From the NCBI GenBank assembly GCA_026645935.1, contig JAPKMP010000029.1, positions 1-41,646 on the forward strand: a stretch of DNA of 41,646 nt, read 5' to 3'. Made by a program: the position numbers and the translations under genes. Under the pieces are notes generated by a model. That model made no database searches. It worked only from the letters and a program-made list of their open reading frames with translations, and was not told the origin of the DNA. Of the stretch, positions 7,364-15,840 are shown piece after piece; position 1 is the stretch's first letter, and each line of letters opens with the position of its first letter. The stretch is from Candidatus Villigracilaceae bacterium. Lineage in GTDB: Bacteria > Chloroflexota > Anaerolineae > Anaerolineales > Villigracilaceae.

Positions 7364-8965
7364 ATGTCCGAAGATCGGCAAAACCCAATGGAGTTAAAAG
7401 TAAACATCAAGAATCCCATATCGACGTTGCGCTATCTCGGGCTCTCCCTGCTTGTCTTCATTCTGATAAGGAATTTGTGGGTTTCCGACGATGCCTTTAT
7501 TACGCTGAGGACCGTCGATAATTTTCTGCATGGGTACGGGTTGGTCTGGAATGTGGGGGAACGGGTACAGGCATTTACCCATCCTTTATGGTTGATCCTG
7601 TTGATCCCGGTCGGCATGTTTATCGCTGATCCGTTGTATGTATTTTACATCCCTTCCCTTGTCCTTTCCGTTTGGACACTTTGGATATTTTTCCGCATGT
7701 TCGCTCCCGGTTTAATTCAACTCGCCCTTGCTGTGATTCTGATCGGAAGTTCGTCGGCGTTTGTCGATTATTCGTCGTCCGGGCTGGAAAATCCGCTGAC
7801 GCATTTGCTTTTGGCGGGCTTTCTCGTGATTTATTTTCGGCTCGAACCGTTGACATCGAAGGGGTTTTTCCAATTATCCCTTCTGGCAGGTTTGGGGGTC
7901 TTAAACCGCATGGACACGATCCTGCTCTTCCTCCCGGCTTTGATCCAGCTCCTGTTTGCTCGCGGGAATCAATTCGGACGCTCGGTCATCCTGTTGCTGG
8001 CTGGTTTCCTGCCCTTCGTCGCCTGGGAATTATTTGCACTCTTTTATTATGGGTTTCCCTTCCCGAACACTTATTATGCGAAGGCGGCTACGCATCTGCC
8101 CTCGGACCTGTTGTTGAAACAGGGGATTGCATACATTGAAAATTCCTTTCATTGGGATCCGTTGACATTGGGAACGGTTCTGTTTGGGATATTGTCGGTC
8201 TTTTTTCAACATGATTCAAAACGCATCAGCCTGGCTGTTAGCTGCGTCTTATACATCGCTTATGTGCTATGGATCGGCGGTGACTTCATGTCCGGAAGGT
8301 ATTTCTCTGCCATCTTCCTGATCGGGCTGACGCTGTTGCTGACCTTCAACGCACGTAATCTTTTTGGAGAGATCCCGCCCCGGGTTATTCGACTCCTTTT
8401 CCTGATGTTGATTTTGACGGGTCTTTCTGCAGAACGGCCGCCGATCTCGACCCATTCAGGCCAGCCCGGGCTTTATTCGGATCAATACGACATCGTCAGT
8501 GAACGCTTTTATTATTTCGATGCCAATGGCTGGATAAACTATGTCAAACACGGAGGGCGTCATGACCTCGCAACCAAGGGATTGGAAGCCGGTCAGGCAA
8601 AAATCTCCCCCGTGGAGATGAACACGATCGGCATGTTTGGTTACTATGCGGGACCCGACATCTATATCATCGATACCCACGCCCTGGCGGATCCGCTTCG
8701 GGCGCATCTGCCTGCGGACCACGGCAGGGGAATCGGACATTATGAGCGCACAATGCCCGCAGGTTATCTCGAAACCATCCAGACCGGTTTTTCACAGAAC
8801 TTGATCCAACACCCGGACCTTCATCTTTATTACGAGAAACTCTCCATCCTGATCCATGGCAGCCTGTCCGCTCCGGGACGGTTTCAGGAGATCGTTCGCT
8901 TCAATACCGGGCATTACGACAGATTGCTGGAATATTATTGGCACGATGTTCAGCCAGATCCTTGA
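7364..8965 (+). CDS. GT-C-type membrane glycosyltransferase (AftB-like)
   Basis: A polytopic membrane protein of 533 residues with about ten hydrophobic helices in its first 350 residues and a soluble C-terminal part. After helix 1 it carries a DDAFITLR motif followed by GYGLVWNVGERVQAFTHPLW, the acidic periplasmic loop typical of GT-C enzymes that use lipid-linked sugars; this form resembles arabinofuranosyltransferase AftB-like proteins. The segment NTIGMFGYYAGPDIYIIDT is also characteristic. The acceptor and sugar are unknown. I chose ATG 7364 because AAGGA lies 8 nt upstream; an in-frame ATG at 7346 would add 6 residues. Confidence 0.75.
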   Translation: MSEDRQNPMELKVNIKNPISTLRYLGLSLLVFILIRNLWVSDDAFITLRTVDNFLHGYGLVWNVGERVQAFTHPLWLILLIPVGMFIADPLYVFYIPSLVLSVWTLWIFFRMFAPGLIQLALAVILIGSSSAFVDYSSSGLENPLTHLLLAGFLVIYFRLEPLTSKGFFQLSLLAGLGVLNRMDTILLFLPALIQLLFARGNQFGRSVILLLAGFLPFVAWELFALFYYGFPFPNTYYAKAATHLPSDLLLKQGIAYIENSFHWDPLTLGTVLFGILSVFFQHDSKRISLAVSCVLYIAYVLWIGGDFMSGRYFSAIFLIGLTLLLTFNARNLFGEIPPRVIRLLFLMLILTGLSAERPPISTHSGQPGLYSDQYDIVSERFYYFDANGWINYVKHGGRHDLATKGLEAGQAKISPVEMNTIGMFGYYAGPDIYIIDTHALADPLRAHLPADHGRGIGHYERTMPAGYLETIQTGFSQNLIQHPDLHLYYEKLSILIHGSLSAPGRFQEIVRFNTGHYDRLLEYYWHDVQPDP

Positions 8966-9006
8966 CCTTTGACATCGTATATTCTTATGCGGCGATTTTA
9001 TTACGG

Positions 9007-9012
9007 TACAAT
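9007..9012 (+). promoter_or_regulatory. -10 box close to the 9021 start codon
   Basis: TACAAT stands 8 nt before the ATG at 9021 with no Shine-Dalgarno between. It is a looser case of the leaderless arrangement seen elsewhere in this window. Confidence 0.35.
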
Positions 9013-9020
9013 CCTGAAAC

Positions 9021-9335
9021 ATGAAAGTTAAAGTACTGGGTAGTATCCTTTCGGTTGTCGTTATACTTTTTCTTGTTCGTCTGCCGGTCTTCCCTCTGAT
9101 CACCGAATTGCGCGAGTATTCGCAGGAAGGCGAACGCCTGATCCAAATCTGGAAATATGTCTCCCTGCCGGAATTTTACGATGCGGCTCGATTTGCCCGA
9201 TCCGGCGGGCTGGACACGACATGGCGGAATTATTTGATCCTGTTCGCGGTCAATCATGCAGCGTTGATCGCCGTCTATTTCCTTTGTAGAAGAATCATCG
9301 AAGGAGTCGTATCATGGAAAAAATCGCCCGGTTGA
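9021..9335 (+). CDS. Small membrane protein of unknown function
   Basis: A 104-residue protein with one hydrophobic helix at each end: about 8-25 (SILSVVVILFLVRLPVFPL) and about 72-90 (ILFAVNHAALIAVYFLC). A charged region between them contains SLPEFYDAARFARSGG. Its 3' end overlaps the next gene by 22 bp, which suggests translational coupling with the D-cysteine desulfhydrase-like enzyme. The family is not recognised. The overlap and the normal composition make it likely real, but a chance frame cannot be excluded. Confidence 0.6.
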   Translation: MKVKVLGSILSVVVILFLVRLPVFPLITELREYSQEGERLIQIWKYVSLPEFYDAARFARSGGLDTTWRNYLILFAVNHAALIAVYFLCRRIIEGVVSWKKSPG

Positions 9336-10282
9336 ACTTTGCCCACCTTCCAACGCCGATCGAGGAATTGGCAAACCTTTCTGCTGCTCTTGGCGGACCG
9401 CGCATCTTTGTCAAGCGCGACGATCAGACTGGGCTGGCTTTCGGGGGAAACAAAACTCGCAAATTGGAATTTCTCGTGGCGGAAGCCCGCGATCAAGGCG
9501 CGGACTCGCTCATCTCCGGCGGGGCAATGCAATCCAATCACTGCCGCCAGACTGCGGCGGCTGCGGCGAAGTTCGGTTTCGAATGTAAACTCGTGCTGAC
9601 AGGCGTAAAACCGGGACAAGCATCCGCCAATCTCCTTCTCGATCAACTCTTTGGCGCGGAGATCGTCACCGTCGAAGACCGCGCCTTCCGCGACCAGACC
9701 TTGCAAAAAACCTACGATGACGCGGTTGCGGCGGGGAGGAAGCCTTATCTTGTCCCGTATGGCGGCTCCAGCCCGACTGGCGCCTTGGGCTACGCGTTTG
9801 CAGTGCAAGAGTTCATGAACCAGAAGGTCCACGCGGATTGGATCGTGTTTGGCACATCCTCCGGTGGGACACATGCCGGGTTGGTGTTGGGTCAGCGCAA
9901 ATTTGGCTACAAAGGCAAGGTATTGGGAATTAGCATTGACGAGCCCGAAGAACAACTGAAATCACACGTCTCTGACCTCGCTTCTCGTGCCAGTGAAAAA
10001 CTTGGCGAGCGGATTACCTTCTCACGTAATGATGTGCTTGCGACAGAGGATTATTGCCAGGCGGGTTATGGAGTTTTTGGTGAAGGAGAAAGGGAAGCCA
10101 TCAACCTATTCGCCCGCCACGAAGGCTTATTGCTTGACCCCGTCTACACCGGGCGCGCCGCGGCGGGGATGATCGATCTCATTCGCAGGGGATTTTTCAA
10201 GAAGGGCGAGTCGATTCTTTTCTGGCACACGGGCGGTCAGCCGGCGCTGTTTGCGGATAAATATTCGAATTCGATTTTATGA
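9314..10282 (+). CDS. dcyD: D-cysteine desulfhydrase-like PLP enzyme
   Basis: A 322-residue fold-type II PLP enzyme of the D-cysteine desulfhydrase / ACC deaminase family. The PLP lysine is K47 in GGNKTRKLEF, the substrate loop is GGAMQSNHCRQTA (69-81), the phosphate loop is GTSSGGTHAG, and the C-terminal WHTGGQPALF is the form usual in DcyD-type proteins. The expected reaction is D-cysteine to pyruvate, ammonia and sulfide, with D-serine or ACC as alternatives; sequence alone does not settle the substrate. It starts inside the preceding small membrane gene, with GGAG in that gene's 3' end serving as ribosome-binding site. Confidence 0.8.
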   Translation: MEKIARLNFAHLPTPIEELANLSAALGGPRIFVKRDDQTGLAFGGNKTRKLEFLVAEARDQGADSLISGGAMQSNHCRQTAAAAAKFGFECKLVLTGVKPGQASANLLLDQLFGAEIVTVEDRAFRDQTLQKTYDDAVAAGRKPYLVPYGGSSPTGALGYAFAVQEFMNQKVHADWIVFGTSSGGTHAGLVLGQRKFGYKGKVLGISIDEPEEQLKSHVSDLASRASEKLGERITFSRNDVLATEDYCQAGYGVFGEGEREAINLFARHEGLLLDPVYTGRAAAGMIDLIRRGFFKKGESILFWHTGGQPALFADKYSNSIL

Positions 10283-10365
10283 ATTCTCCATGGGTTGAGC
10301 AGGGTGAGTATTTGTCTCACTTGTATAGAAGCCAACAAGTAATGATCATCTTTTGATCTTTGCCT

Positions 10366-10653
10366 TCAATTATTGGTATTGATCCGTTCCTCGTTGTCGT
10401 TCGAAACTACCCGACCGCCGTATCTTTTGTTTATCAACGTCGCCACCCCGATTAACGCCCAAACAGTATTCAACGCCGTTGCCGAATATGCGCCGTGGCT
10501 GAATGTGTAATACGTCATGATGATGCCTGCAAAAATGTTCATGCCCTGATACGTCAGAGAATCGCTTTTAACCTTTCTGGCTGAGTTCAAGCCAAATGCC
10601 AGAAGATACAGACCGGAACCGATCCAACCGAGGATGTCGATAAACAGCTCCAT
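10366..10653 (-). CDS. CBU_0592-type small membrane protein
   Basis: A 95-residue protein with three predicted membrane helices. It begins ELFIDILGWIGSGLYLLAF, followed by NSARKVKSDS and a polar C-terminus; this pattern matches the CBU_0592 family of unknown function. The start is the ATG at 10651-10653, with GGAGGTGA about 7 nt upstream inside the MOSC gene. The MOSC stop codon and this start share one base (TAATG), so the two are translationally coupled. Confidence 0.75.
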   Translation of the reverse strand: MELFIDILGWIGSGLYLLAFGLNSARKVKSDSLTYQGMNIFAGIIMTYYTFSHGAYSATALNTVWALIGVATLINKRYGGRVVSNDNEERINTNN

Positions 10654-11450
10654 TACCCGATCACCTCCACTTCCATCCCAACTTCGACCTTCCCTTCGTT
10701 CAGCGGGATGGTGTTCATTCCAAAGATCGCGCCGAGTTCGTGCCTGCGGTATTTTTCCAGCGTTTTGAGAGGTTCCTTGCTTTTCGCCAGTGTTTCCTTG
10801 TCGATCGTTGTCACCACGCAGCGCGGACAAGGCTTGACCAGCGCCATCTCCACGCCGCCGATTCGGATGCGCTTCCAGGCATCTTCTGCAAACGGTTCAC
10901 ATCCCTTTACCACCAGGTTCGGGCGGAATCGATTCATTGGGACTGCGGAATCCAGCCGCGAGTTTAAGTCTTGAAGCGATTCCTCAGAGATGATCAGGAT
11001 CGGGTAGCCATCTGAAAATCCGGTGTGATCGTCGCTGTTGATGGCATAGGCTGGATTTAATTTGCGCTTGAAGCCGTCGACGATGCGCACAAGCCGCACA
11101 GAAACGTTTAGCCAATCCGATAGCCATCCGGCGGCGTCATCGCCCTGATCGATGGCATCCACACCTTTGCTTGACCAAATTTCGACCGGGATGGGTGTTC
11201 CCGAACTTTGTATATGGATTTGGATCGAATCGAAATCCGGCGCGGACAAAACCACCGCCTCGTTCTGCAGCGTGGGCGTGACCAGCGCCAGGCGCGGATA
11301 TTCCCGCTGGGTCTGGAACCTGCCATCCGGCGTGACGACCATCATCCGGCGGTCGTTTTCCAGCCCCATCCGGTCGATATATGCCGATGTAACATCAAAG
11401 CCTTTGCAGGCTTTGATGGGGAAATAGGTGAGGTTTGAAACAGAGATCAT
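10653..11450 (-). CDS. MOSC domain protein (YcbX/mARC type)
   Basis: A 265-residue protein with an N-terminal MOSC beta-barrel domain (about 2-115) and a MOSC domain (about 120-265). The conserved cysteine of the molybdenum cofactor site is most likely C208 in KPCPRC, with C211 nearby; PMNRFRPNLVV (171-181) is a hallmark segment. In the YcbX/mARC group such proteins reduce N-hydroxylated compounds. E. coli YcbX has a C-terminal 2Fe-2S ferredoxin domain, which is absent here, so a separate electron donor would be needed. AAGGA lies 6 nt before the ATG. It is part of a minus-strand operon, 30 bp after the hydrolase gene. Confidence 0.85.
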   Translation of the reverse strand: MISVSNLTYFPIKACKGFDVTSAYIDRMGLENDRRMMVVTPDGRFQTQREYPRLALVTPTLQNEAVVLSAPDFDSIQIHIQSSGTPIPVEIWSSKGVDAIDQGDDAAGWLSDWLNVSVRLVRIVDGFKRKLNPAYAINSDDHTGFSDGYPILIISEESLQDLNSRLDSAVPMNRFRPNLVVKGCEPFAEDAWKRIRIGGVEMALVKPCPRCVVTTIDKETLAKSKEPLKTLEKYRRHELGAIFGMNTIPLNEGKVEVGMEVEVIG

Positions 11451-11480
11451 GAAAATCCTTTGGGAATCACGGAGTAGAGA

Positions 11481-12302
11481 TCATTGCCCGGTTGTCATGG
11501 CAGAGTATATCATTTTCGATATTTGCGCCATGCAATCGTGCGCCTGAGTCTCGTCGTTCTCGGGGAACCCCTGCGTGAAAAGGGAGATCGCATATGGTTT
11601 GCGTCCCGGCGGGAAAACGATGCCGGTATCGTGGTAGAACTCGCCCGTCCACCCGGTTTTGTGCGCCACCTTCGCTTCGGCGGGAAGCAGGGCTGGAATG
11701 CTTTCGTTGAACTCCTGACCGAACATCACCTGGATCATCTCATCGCTTGCCCGCTTGGAAACGACCCTGCCTTCCGCGATCAGTCGCATCATGTGGGTGG
11801 AACTGCGCGCACTGGCGGAATTGTTGATGTTGAGGCGGTACGCCTTTTTATCTTCCAATCCGCGGATGACGGACATGTCATTTATTCCAAGTTCGCTGAG
11901 GAACGCATTCACTCGAGCCGCCCCGATCCGCTCCATCAATAGATTCGTAGCAAGATTCGAGGAGCGCACGATCATTAATCTGTTCAACTCGCGGATGGTC
12001 TCGGTTTCGCCGATCCGCATGTACAGCGTTTTATCCGAGTCGTCGGCTTCTTCGAGCGCGAATTCGCTTCCATCCACGATGCTTTTGAACGAGTTGTAGA
12101 CCGACAGACGTTCATCGAATGAAAGCAAACCCACCTCCGCCTGCCGGAACACCTCCATCATCACCGGCACCTTCATCGTGCTGGCGGGATGCATCATCAA
12201 TTTTGCATTGACGAGGATTTGCTCTCCCGTCTTCAGGTCGTGTACTGCCACGCTGATGGTCCTGCCGTCGAACCGGTCGATGAATTTTTCCAACTGCATC
12301 AT
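11481..12302 (-). CDS. Class A beta-lactamase-like serine hydrolase
   Basis: A 273-residue member of the Beta-lactamase2 family. The nucleophile motif is STMK (S41, K44), the second motif is SSN (114-116, in place of SDN), and KTG is at 215-217 (HKTGWTG). The ExxLN deacylation motif of true class A enzymes is not evident; LED at 149-151 occupies that area. There is no N-terminal signal peptide. It may be a DD-peptidase or esterase-like hydrolase rather than a resistance enzyme. Its start overlaps the upstream gene by 4 bp (ATGA), with GGAGG just upstream. Confidence 0.8.
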   Translation of the reverse strand: MMQLEKFIDRFDGRTISVAVHDLKTGEQILVNAKLMMHPASTMKVPVMMEVFRQAEVGLLSFDERLSVYNSFKSIVDGSEFALEEADDSDKTLYMRIGETETIRELNRLMIVRSSNLATNLLMERIGAARVNAFLSELGINDMSVIRGLEDKKAYRLNINNSASARSSTHMMRLIAEGRVVSKRASDEMIQVMFGQEFNESIPALLPAEAKVAHKTGWTGEFYHDTGIVFPPGRKPYAISLFTQGFPENDETQAHDCMAQISKMIYSAMTTGQ

Positions 12303-12826
12303 GCTGTTGCTTCCTCCCGCCGGGAAATGGACATGTAACTTTCGAAGCGAATGAGGTTTTCGACTTCTCTGCCCATCTTTTGAAAACCCGCAACTTCAGC
12401 GTTGTGAGCCTGCCAGCAATCCTCGATGCTGCGCGGCTCGGCGGTCTTGTAAATTTTGAGGGTCATATCCTGAATGGGTTGGGACGGAAAGTTCGCGCTG
12501 ATCAACCCTGTGCTGTCCGTAAAAAGCGTATAGAACTTTATTCCCATCCCAAAGACCAGCGCGTATGCGCCCCGTTCGCGATGCGCAAGGATCGGCTGGA
12601 CCATCGCGAGCCGCAGCGGCGATTCCACCCGGATGATCTCGCGGTTGAGCTTTGCGAGGATGAGAATGGGCAATTGGGTGATCGCGCTGTATTTGGGTAG
12701 GAGTTCGGTATAACAGCAGAATTCTGAAAATCCAACCGCTCGCAGCTGCCTGATCTCGTCTGAATAACGCGCTCTTGCGAGATTCATCAATTCGGGATCA
12801 TGGTCTTGTCTGTAATCAACCTTCAT
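12299..12826 (-). CDS. Hypothetical protein, operon with beta-lactamase-like gene
   Basis: A 175-residue soluble protein of unrecognised family. It has a cysteine pair (FCCY, about 36-39) and a middle region of alternating strands. No signal peptide or membrane segment is visible. It overlaps the hydrolase gene by 4 bp and appears to be the first gene of the operon running to 10366. There is no Shine-Dalgarno; AT-rich TATTAT lies just 3 nt before the ATG, so the start region is unusual. Confidence 0.7.
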   Translation of the reverse strand: MKVDYRQDHDPELMNLARARYSDEIRQLRAVGFSEFCCYTELLPKYSAITQLPILILAKLNREIIRVESPLRLAMVQPILAHRERGAYALVFGMGIKFYTLFTDSTGLISANFPSQPIQDMTLKIYKTAEPRSIEDCWQAHNAEVAGFQKMGREVENLIRFESYMSISRREEATA

Positions 12827-12850
12827 TCGATAATATCCAAAACCTGCAAT

Positions 12851-12870
12851 ATCCCTTCCTGCGAAGGGAT
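12851..12870. terminator. Hairpin between dodecin and the 12.8-kb operon
   Basis: A perfect 8-bp stem, ATCCCTTC (12851-12858) with GAAGGGAT (12863-12870), and a 4-nt loop lie 35 bp after the dodecin stop codon. The flank is only moderately T-rich on the minus strand, so it is a probable terminator of dodecin. Confidence 0.5.
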
Positions 12871-12904
12871 TCGATTCCTGTTCAACCGTTTTTTCTTACG
12901 CGGA

Positions 12905-13120
12905 TTATTCGCCGCTCTCGAATTTAAAGGAGAGTTTTAATTTTGTGCGATACGTGGTTACTTTACCTTCTTCGATAACCAGATCCATTTCGACGACTTC
13001 GGCAACGCGCAGGTCGCGCAGGGATTGCGCCGCGCGTTCCACTGCCGCAGCGGCGGCTTTCTCCCAGGACTCCGTGCTGGTGCCGACCAGTTCGATCACT
13101 TTGTAAACACTTTCTGCCAT
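12905..13120 (-). CDS. Dodecin (flavin-binding storage protein)
   Basis: A 71-residue dodecin, the full family length. It has an N-terminal YKVIELVGTS strand, W19 (SWEKAA) which stacks on the flavin isoalloxazine ring, and a C-terminal KLSFKFE strand. Dodecins assemble into hollow dodecamers that store or buffer flavins. AAAGGAG lies 7 nt before the ATG. It sits 32 bp downstream of the acyl-CoA synthetase gene on the same strand. Confidence 0.93.
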   Translation of the reverse strand: MAESVYKVIELVGTSTESWEKAAAAAVERAAQSLRDLRVAEVVEMDLVIEEGKVTTYRTKLKLSFKFESGE

Positions 13121-13152
13121 GATTCGCTCCTTTCAAGAACACTATACGATAT

Positions 13153-15249
13153 TTAGGGCTTCAATTCAATCCGTTTGATTCTAACGTCAAGAGCTACCGC
13201 CCCCTTGGAAAGCACGCGCAGGGGATTGATCTCGATCTCTTCGATCTCTTCATGTTCGGCAGCGAGGCGCGAGAGGCTGATCAAGACATCCCTGACCGAT
13301 CCCTCATCCACCGGCGGGATGCTGCGAAAACCCTTTAACTTCCTCCCAGCCCATGTTTTGCGCATCATGTCCTCCGCCTCGGCTTGGTCCAGCGGACCCA
13401 GGCAGAAGGCTACATCCTTGAGCCCTTCCACCTCGACCCCGCCCGAACCAAACATCATCAATGGACCGAATTGTTCATCGCGCATCATCCCGACAATGAC
13501 CTCCTGCCCTTCAGCGATATGCGATTGGAGGTGAACGCCGTCGACCCTCGGCGGAGGGACGCGGGATCGAATCTGTGTCAACATCTTCGTAAAAGCGCTT
13601 TGGAGCGATGCTGCATCATTGATGTTCAGCACCACGCCGCCGACATCGGATTTGTGCAGAATATCCGGCGAAGCGATCTTCATCACGACCGGATATCCAA
13701 GTTCATTTGCAATTTCGACGGCTTCGTCTTCGGTCCTGGCAAGTCTGATCGGGGCGGTGGGAATGCCGTAGGCGGTCATCAGCTCGCTTGGAGTCCAGGA
13801 CTTGCCTATTTTGGGTTTTACCTCCGTTTGTAAATTCGGGGTGTTTTGTGCTCCCTTTGTGCGTTTCACCAATGCCGCCAACGCGGATGCAGCACGTTCC
13901 GGAAATGGGAATGTGACAACCTTTGACCGTGTAAATGATTCGACCGCCTTTTCCACCAGTCTCGAGCCCATCAGGGCGATCACGACCGGTTTATCGGATT
14001 TTTCGATCACATCATTGACCGCTTTCGCTACTTCATCCGCTTTGAACATCGGCGGAGGCGGGAGAATGACCATCACCGCGTCCACGTTTTTATCCTGCAG
14101 GAGAATCTTCAAGCATTCGGCGTATTGATCCGGCGAAGCTGAGGCAAGCATATCGACCGGGTTATTTATATTTGCAGCGGGTGGGAGAGTGGCGGATAAA
14201 ACTTTCAGCGTGTCATCGCTCAAACGGGCAAGGATCAGGTTGTTATTCTCGAGAGAATCGGCGGCGATCACACCAGGTCCGCCTGCATTGGTCAATATTG
14301 CAATCCTGCTTAAGGTGTCCGAGTACGCGGTGCGATCGTTCCTTGCTGTGGAAAGACCACCCGGATATCTCTCGAGTGCCCGCGCCCAGTCGAACATCTG
14401 CTCGGCGGTCTCGGCGCGGAGGATGCCTGCCTTTTCGAAAGCAGCATCGAAGGCGGTATCCGATGCGGCCAAGGCTCCAGTGTGCGAGGCGGCTGCTTTT
14501 TGTCCCGCCTCGAAGCGACCGACCTTCAACGCGATGACCGGTTTCCGCTTCGAGACTTCACCCGCAGCCTGGACGAATCGTTTTCCATCTGAAACGCTTT
14601 CCATGTACATCACGATCACATGAGTATGCGGATCGTCGGCGAGCATGGTCAGCATATCGGTTTCGTTCACATCCGCCTGATTGCCGAGGCTGACGATGCG
14701 CGAGAAGCCGAAACCCTGACCGCGCGCCCAATCCACGATGGCGGCAGCGAATGCGCCTGAGTGAGAAATGAAACCGATACCGCCTTGTTCGGGCATGGGA
14801 GGCTGCAGGAATGTCGTATCGAGGGGATAGTGTGTATCAATGGTGCCGATGCAATTTGGACCGAGTAATCGCACGCCGTGTTTCTGTGCAACTTCCACGC
14901 ATTGTCGTTCGAGCTTTGCGCCTTCTTCGCCAACTTCACGAAAGCCCGCCGAGACGATGACGGCAGCACGGATGCCGCGCCTGCCGCAATCTTCGATGAT
15001 TTGAGGTGTGGCTTGTGTGGGGACAATGAGAATTGCAAGGTCAACGGGATATGGGATATCCTGAAGGCGGGCATGGATCTTCCTCCCGAAAACCTCTCCG
15101 CTCTTTTGCGCGAGGAGATGGATTGCGCCCTTGTAACCGCATTGGATGAGGTTGCGCGTCACGCCGTAGCCGAGTTTCTCAGGCGATGTGGACGCACCGA
15201 TGACAACGACGCCTCTGGGTTGAAAGAAGGGCAGAAGGGGGGAGTCCAT
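13153..15249 (-). CDS. ADP-forming acyl-CoA synthetase (fused alpha-beta)
   Basis: A 698-residue NDP-forming acyl-CoA synthetase with alpha and beta parts fused. Order: CoA-binding Rossmann domain (about 7-130, GVVVIGAS), succinyl-CoA-ligase-like domain with the phosphorylated H256 in ASHTGAL, a second ligase domain (about 300-450), then an ATP-grasp domain (about 475-698) with VVMKIASPDILHKSDVGG. It converts an acyl-CoA, ADP and phosphate to the acid, CoA and ATP, a fermentative substrate-level phosphorylation. I chose the ATG at 15247-15249; it has no Shine-Dalgarno, but TTTAAT lies exactly 6 nt upstream. A TTG start 18 bp earlier is less likely. Confidence 0.88.
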   Translation of the reverse strand: MDSPLLPFFQPRGVVVIGASTSPEKLGYGVTRNLIQCGYKGAIHLLAQKSGEVFGRKIHARLQDIPYPVDLAILIVPTQATPQIIEDCGRRGIRAAVIVSAGFREVGEEGAKLERQCVEVAQKHGVRLLGPNCIGTIDTHYPLDTTFLQPPMPEQGGIGFISHSGAFAAAIVDWARGQGFGFSRIVSLGNQADVNETDMLTMLADDPHTHVIVMYMESVSDGKRFVQAAGEVSKRKPVIALKVGRFEAGQKAAASHTGALAASDTAFDAAFEKAGILRAETAEQMFDWARALERYPGGLSTARNDRTAYSDTLSRIAILTNAGGPGVIAADSLENNNLILARLSDDTLKVLSATLPPAANINNPVDMLASASPDQYAECLKILLQDKNVDAVMVILPPPPMFKADEVAKAVNDVIEKSDKPVVIALMGSRLVEKAVESFTRSKVVTFPFPERAASALAALVKRTKGAQNTPNLQTEVKPKIGKSWTPSELMTAYGIPTAPIRLARTEDEAVEIANELGYPVVMKIASPDILHKSDVGGVVLNINDAASLQSAFTKMLTQIRSRVPPPRVDGVHLQSHIAEGQEVIVGMMRDEQFGPLMMFGSGGVEVEGLKDVAFCLGPLDQAEAEDMMRKTWAGRKLKGFRSIPPVDEGSVRDVLISLSRLAAEHEEIEEIEINPLRVLSKGAVALDVRIKRIELKP

Positions 15250-15255
15250 TCGAGG

Positions 15256-15261
15256 ATTAAA
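15256..15261 (-). promoter_or_regulatory. -10 box exactly 6 nt before the acyl-CoA synthetase ATG
   Basis: TTTAAT on the minus strand followed by 6 nt and the ATG at 15249, with no ribosome-binding site. This matches leaderless transcription. Confidence 0.45.
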
Positions 15262-15393
15262 CCACAATAATGGCTTATTTTGAGTTCAGAAATGCCTCAA
15301 TTAAACCCTGGTCAAGTCCGATATCGACATTGCGCGAACCGCTGCCGGTTCGTTTATAAATCGTCTCGGGTTAATTATTCACCAGAACCTTGA

Positions 15394-15792
15394 TCACCAT
15401 TTGTTTTCGATAAAAGCCTTCCACCCCACATTCTCGGCAAGATTGGCGAGGCTTGTCACTTTTCCAACGTCGCCTTTTGCGTCATCGAGAATTTTGAGAA
15501 AAAGCCCATCCAGTTCCCTGCTTTTCAAACGGCGATAGACTTCGAAGACCTGCGGTTGTTTTTCAGGCGGATATTCCGCCTGGACTTTGCGATTGACTTC
15601 CCTCTCGGATACATCCTGCATGTTCATGAGGTATAGGAATGTTCCAACTGCCAATAGCAGGGCGATGCCTGTGAATATCTCCGAACCTCCCAATCCATTG
15701 GACCCATCCAGCACCAAGGACGCCGCCAGGGCGATCACAATGCCGATGATTGTGTAGAACAAACCGTTTTTCTTCCAAAGGAACATGTTCAT
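15394..15792 (-). CDS. Small membrane protein of unknown function
   Basis: A 132-residue protein with two N-terminal membrane helices (about 11-28 and 38-56, the latter IFTGIALLLAVGTFLYLM) and a charged cytoplasmic tail rich in K, E and D. AGAGGTG lies just before the ATG at 15792 and TATAAT is at 15816-15821. I do not recognise the family. Confidence 0.7.
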   Translation of the reverse strand: MNMFLWKKNGLFYTIIGIVIALAASLVLDGSNGLGGSEIFTGIALLLAVGTFLYLMNMQDVSEREVNRKVQAEYPPEKQPQVFEVYRRLKSRELDGLFLKILDDAKGDVGKVTSLANLAENVGWKAFIENKW

Positions 15793-15815
15793 CCGACACC
15801 TCTTTCTTCGAAATC

Positions 15816-15821
15816 ATTATA
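15816..15821 (-). promoter_or_regulatory. -10 box of the 15.4-kb membrane gene
   Basis: TATAAT on the minus strand, 23 nt before the ATG. It lies directly downstream of the decarboxylase pseudogene's end. Confidence 0.4.
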
Positions 15822-15840
15822 GCAAGACGGGACGGCGGTT

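Noticed and set aside
9275-9955. Long open frame antisense to the D-cysteine desulfhydrase-like gene
   Set aside because: No recognisable motifs; it mirrors the codons of a clear PLP enzyme on the other strand.
10305-10325. Short GTGAG/CTCAC hairpin after the desulfhydrase gene
   Set aside because: Only 5 bp of stem and no T run; too weak to call a terminator.
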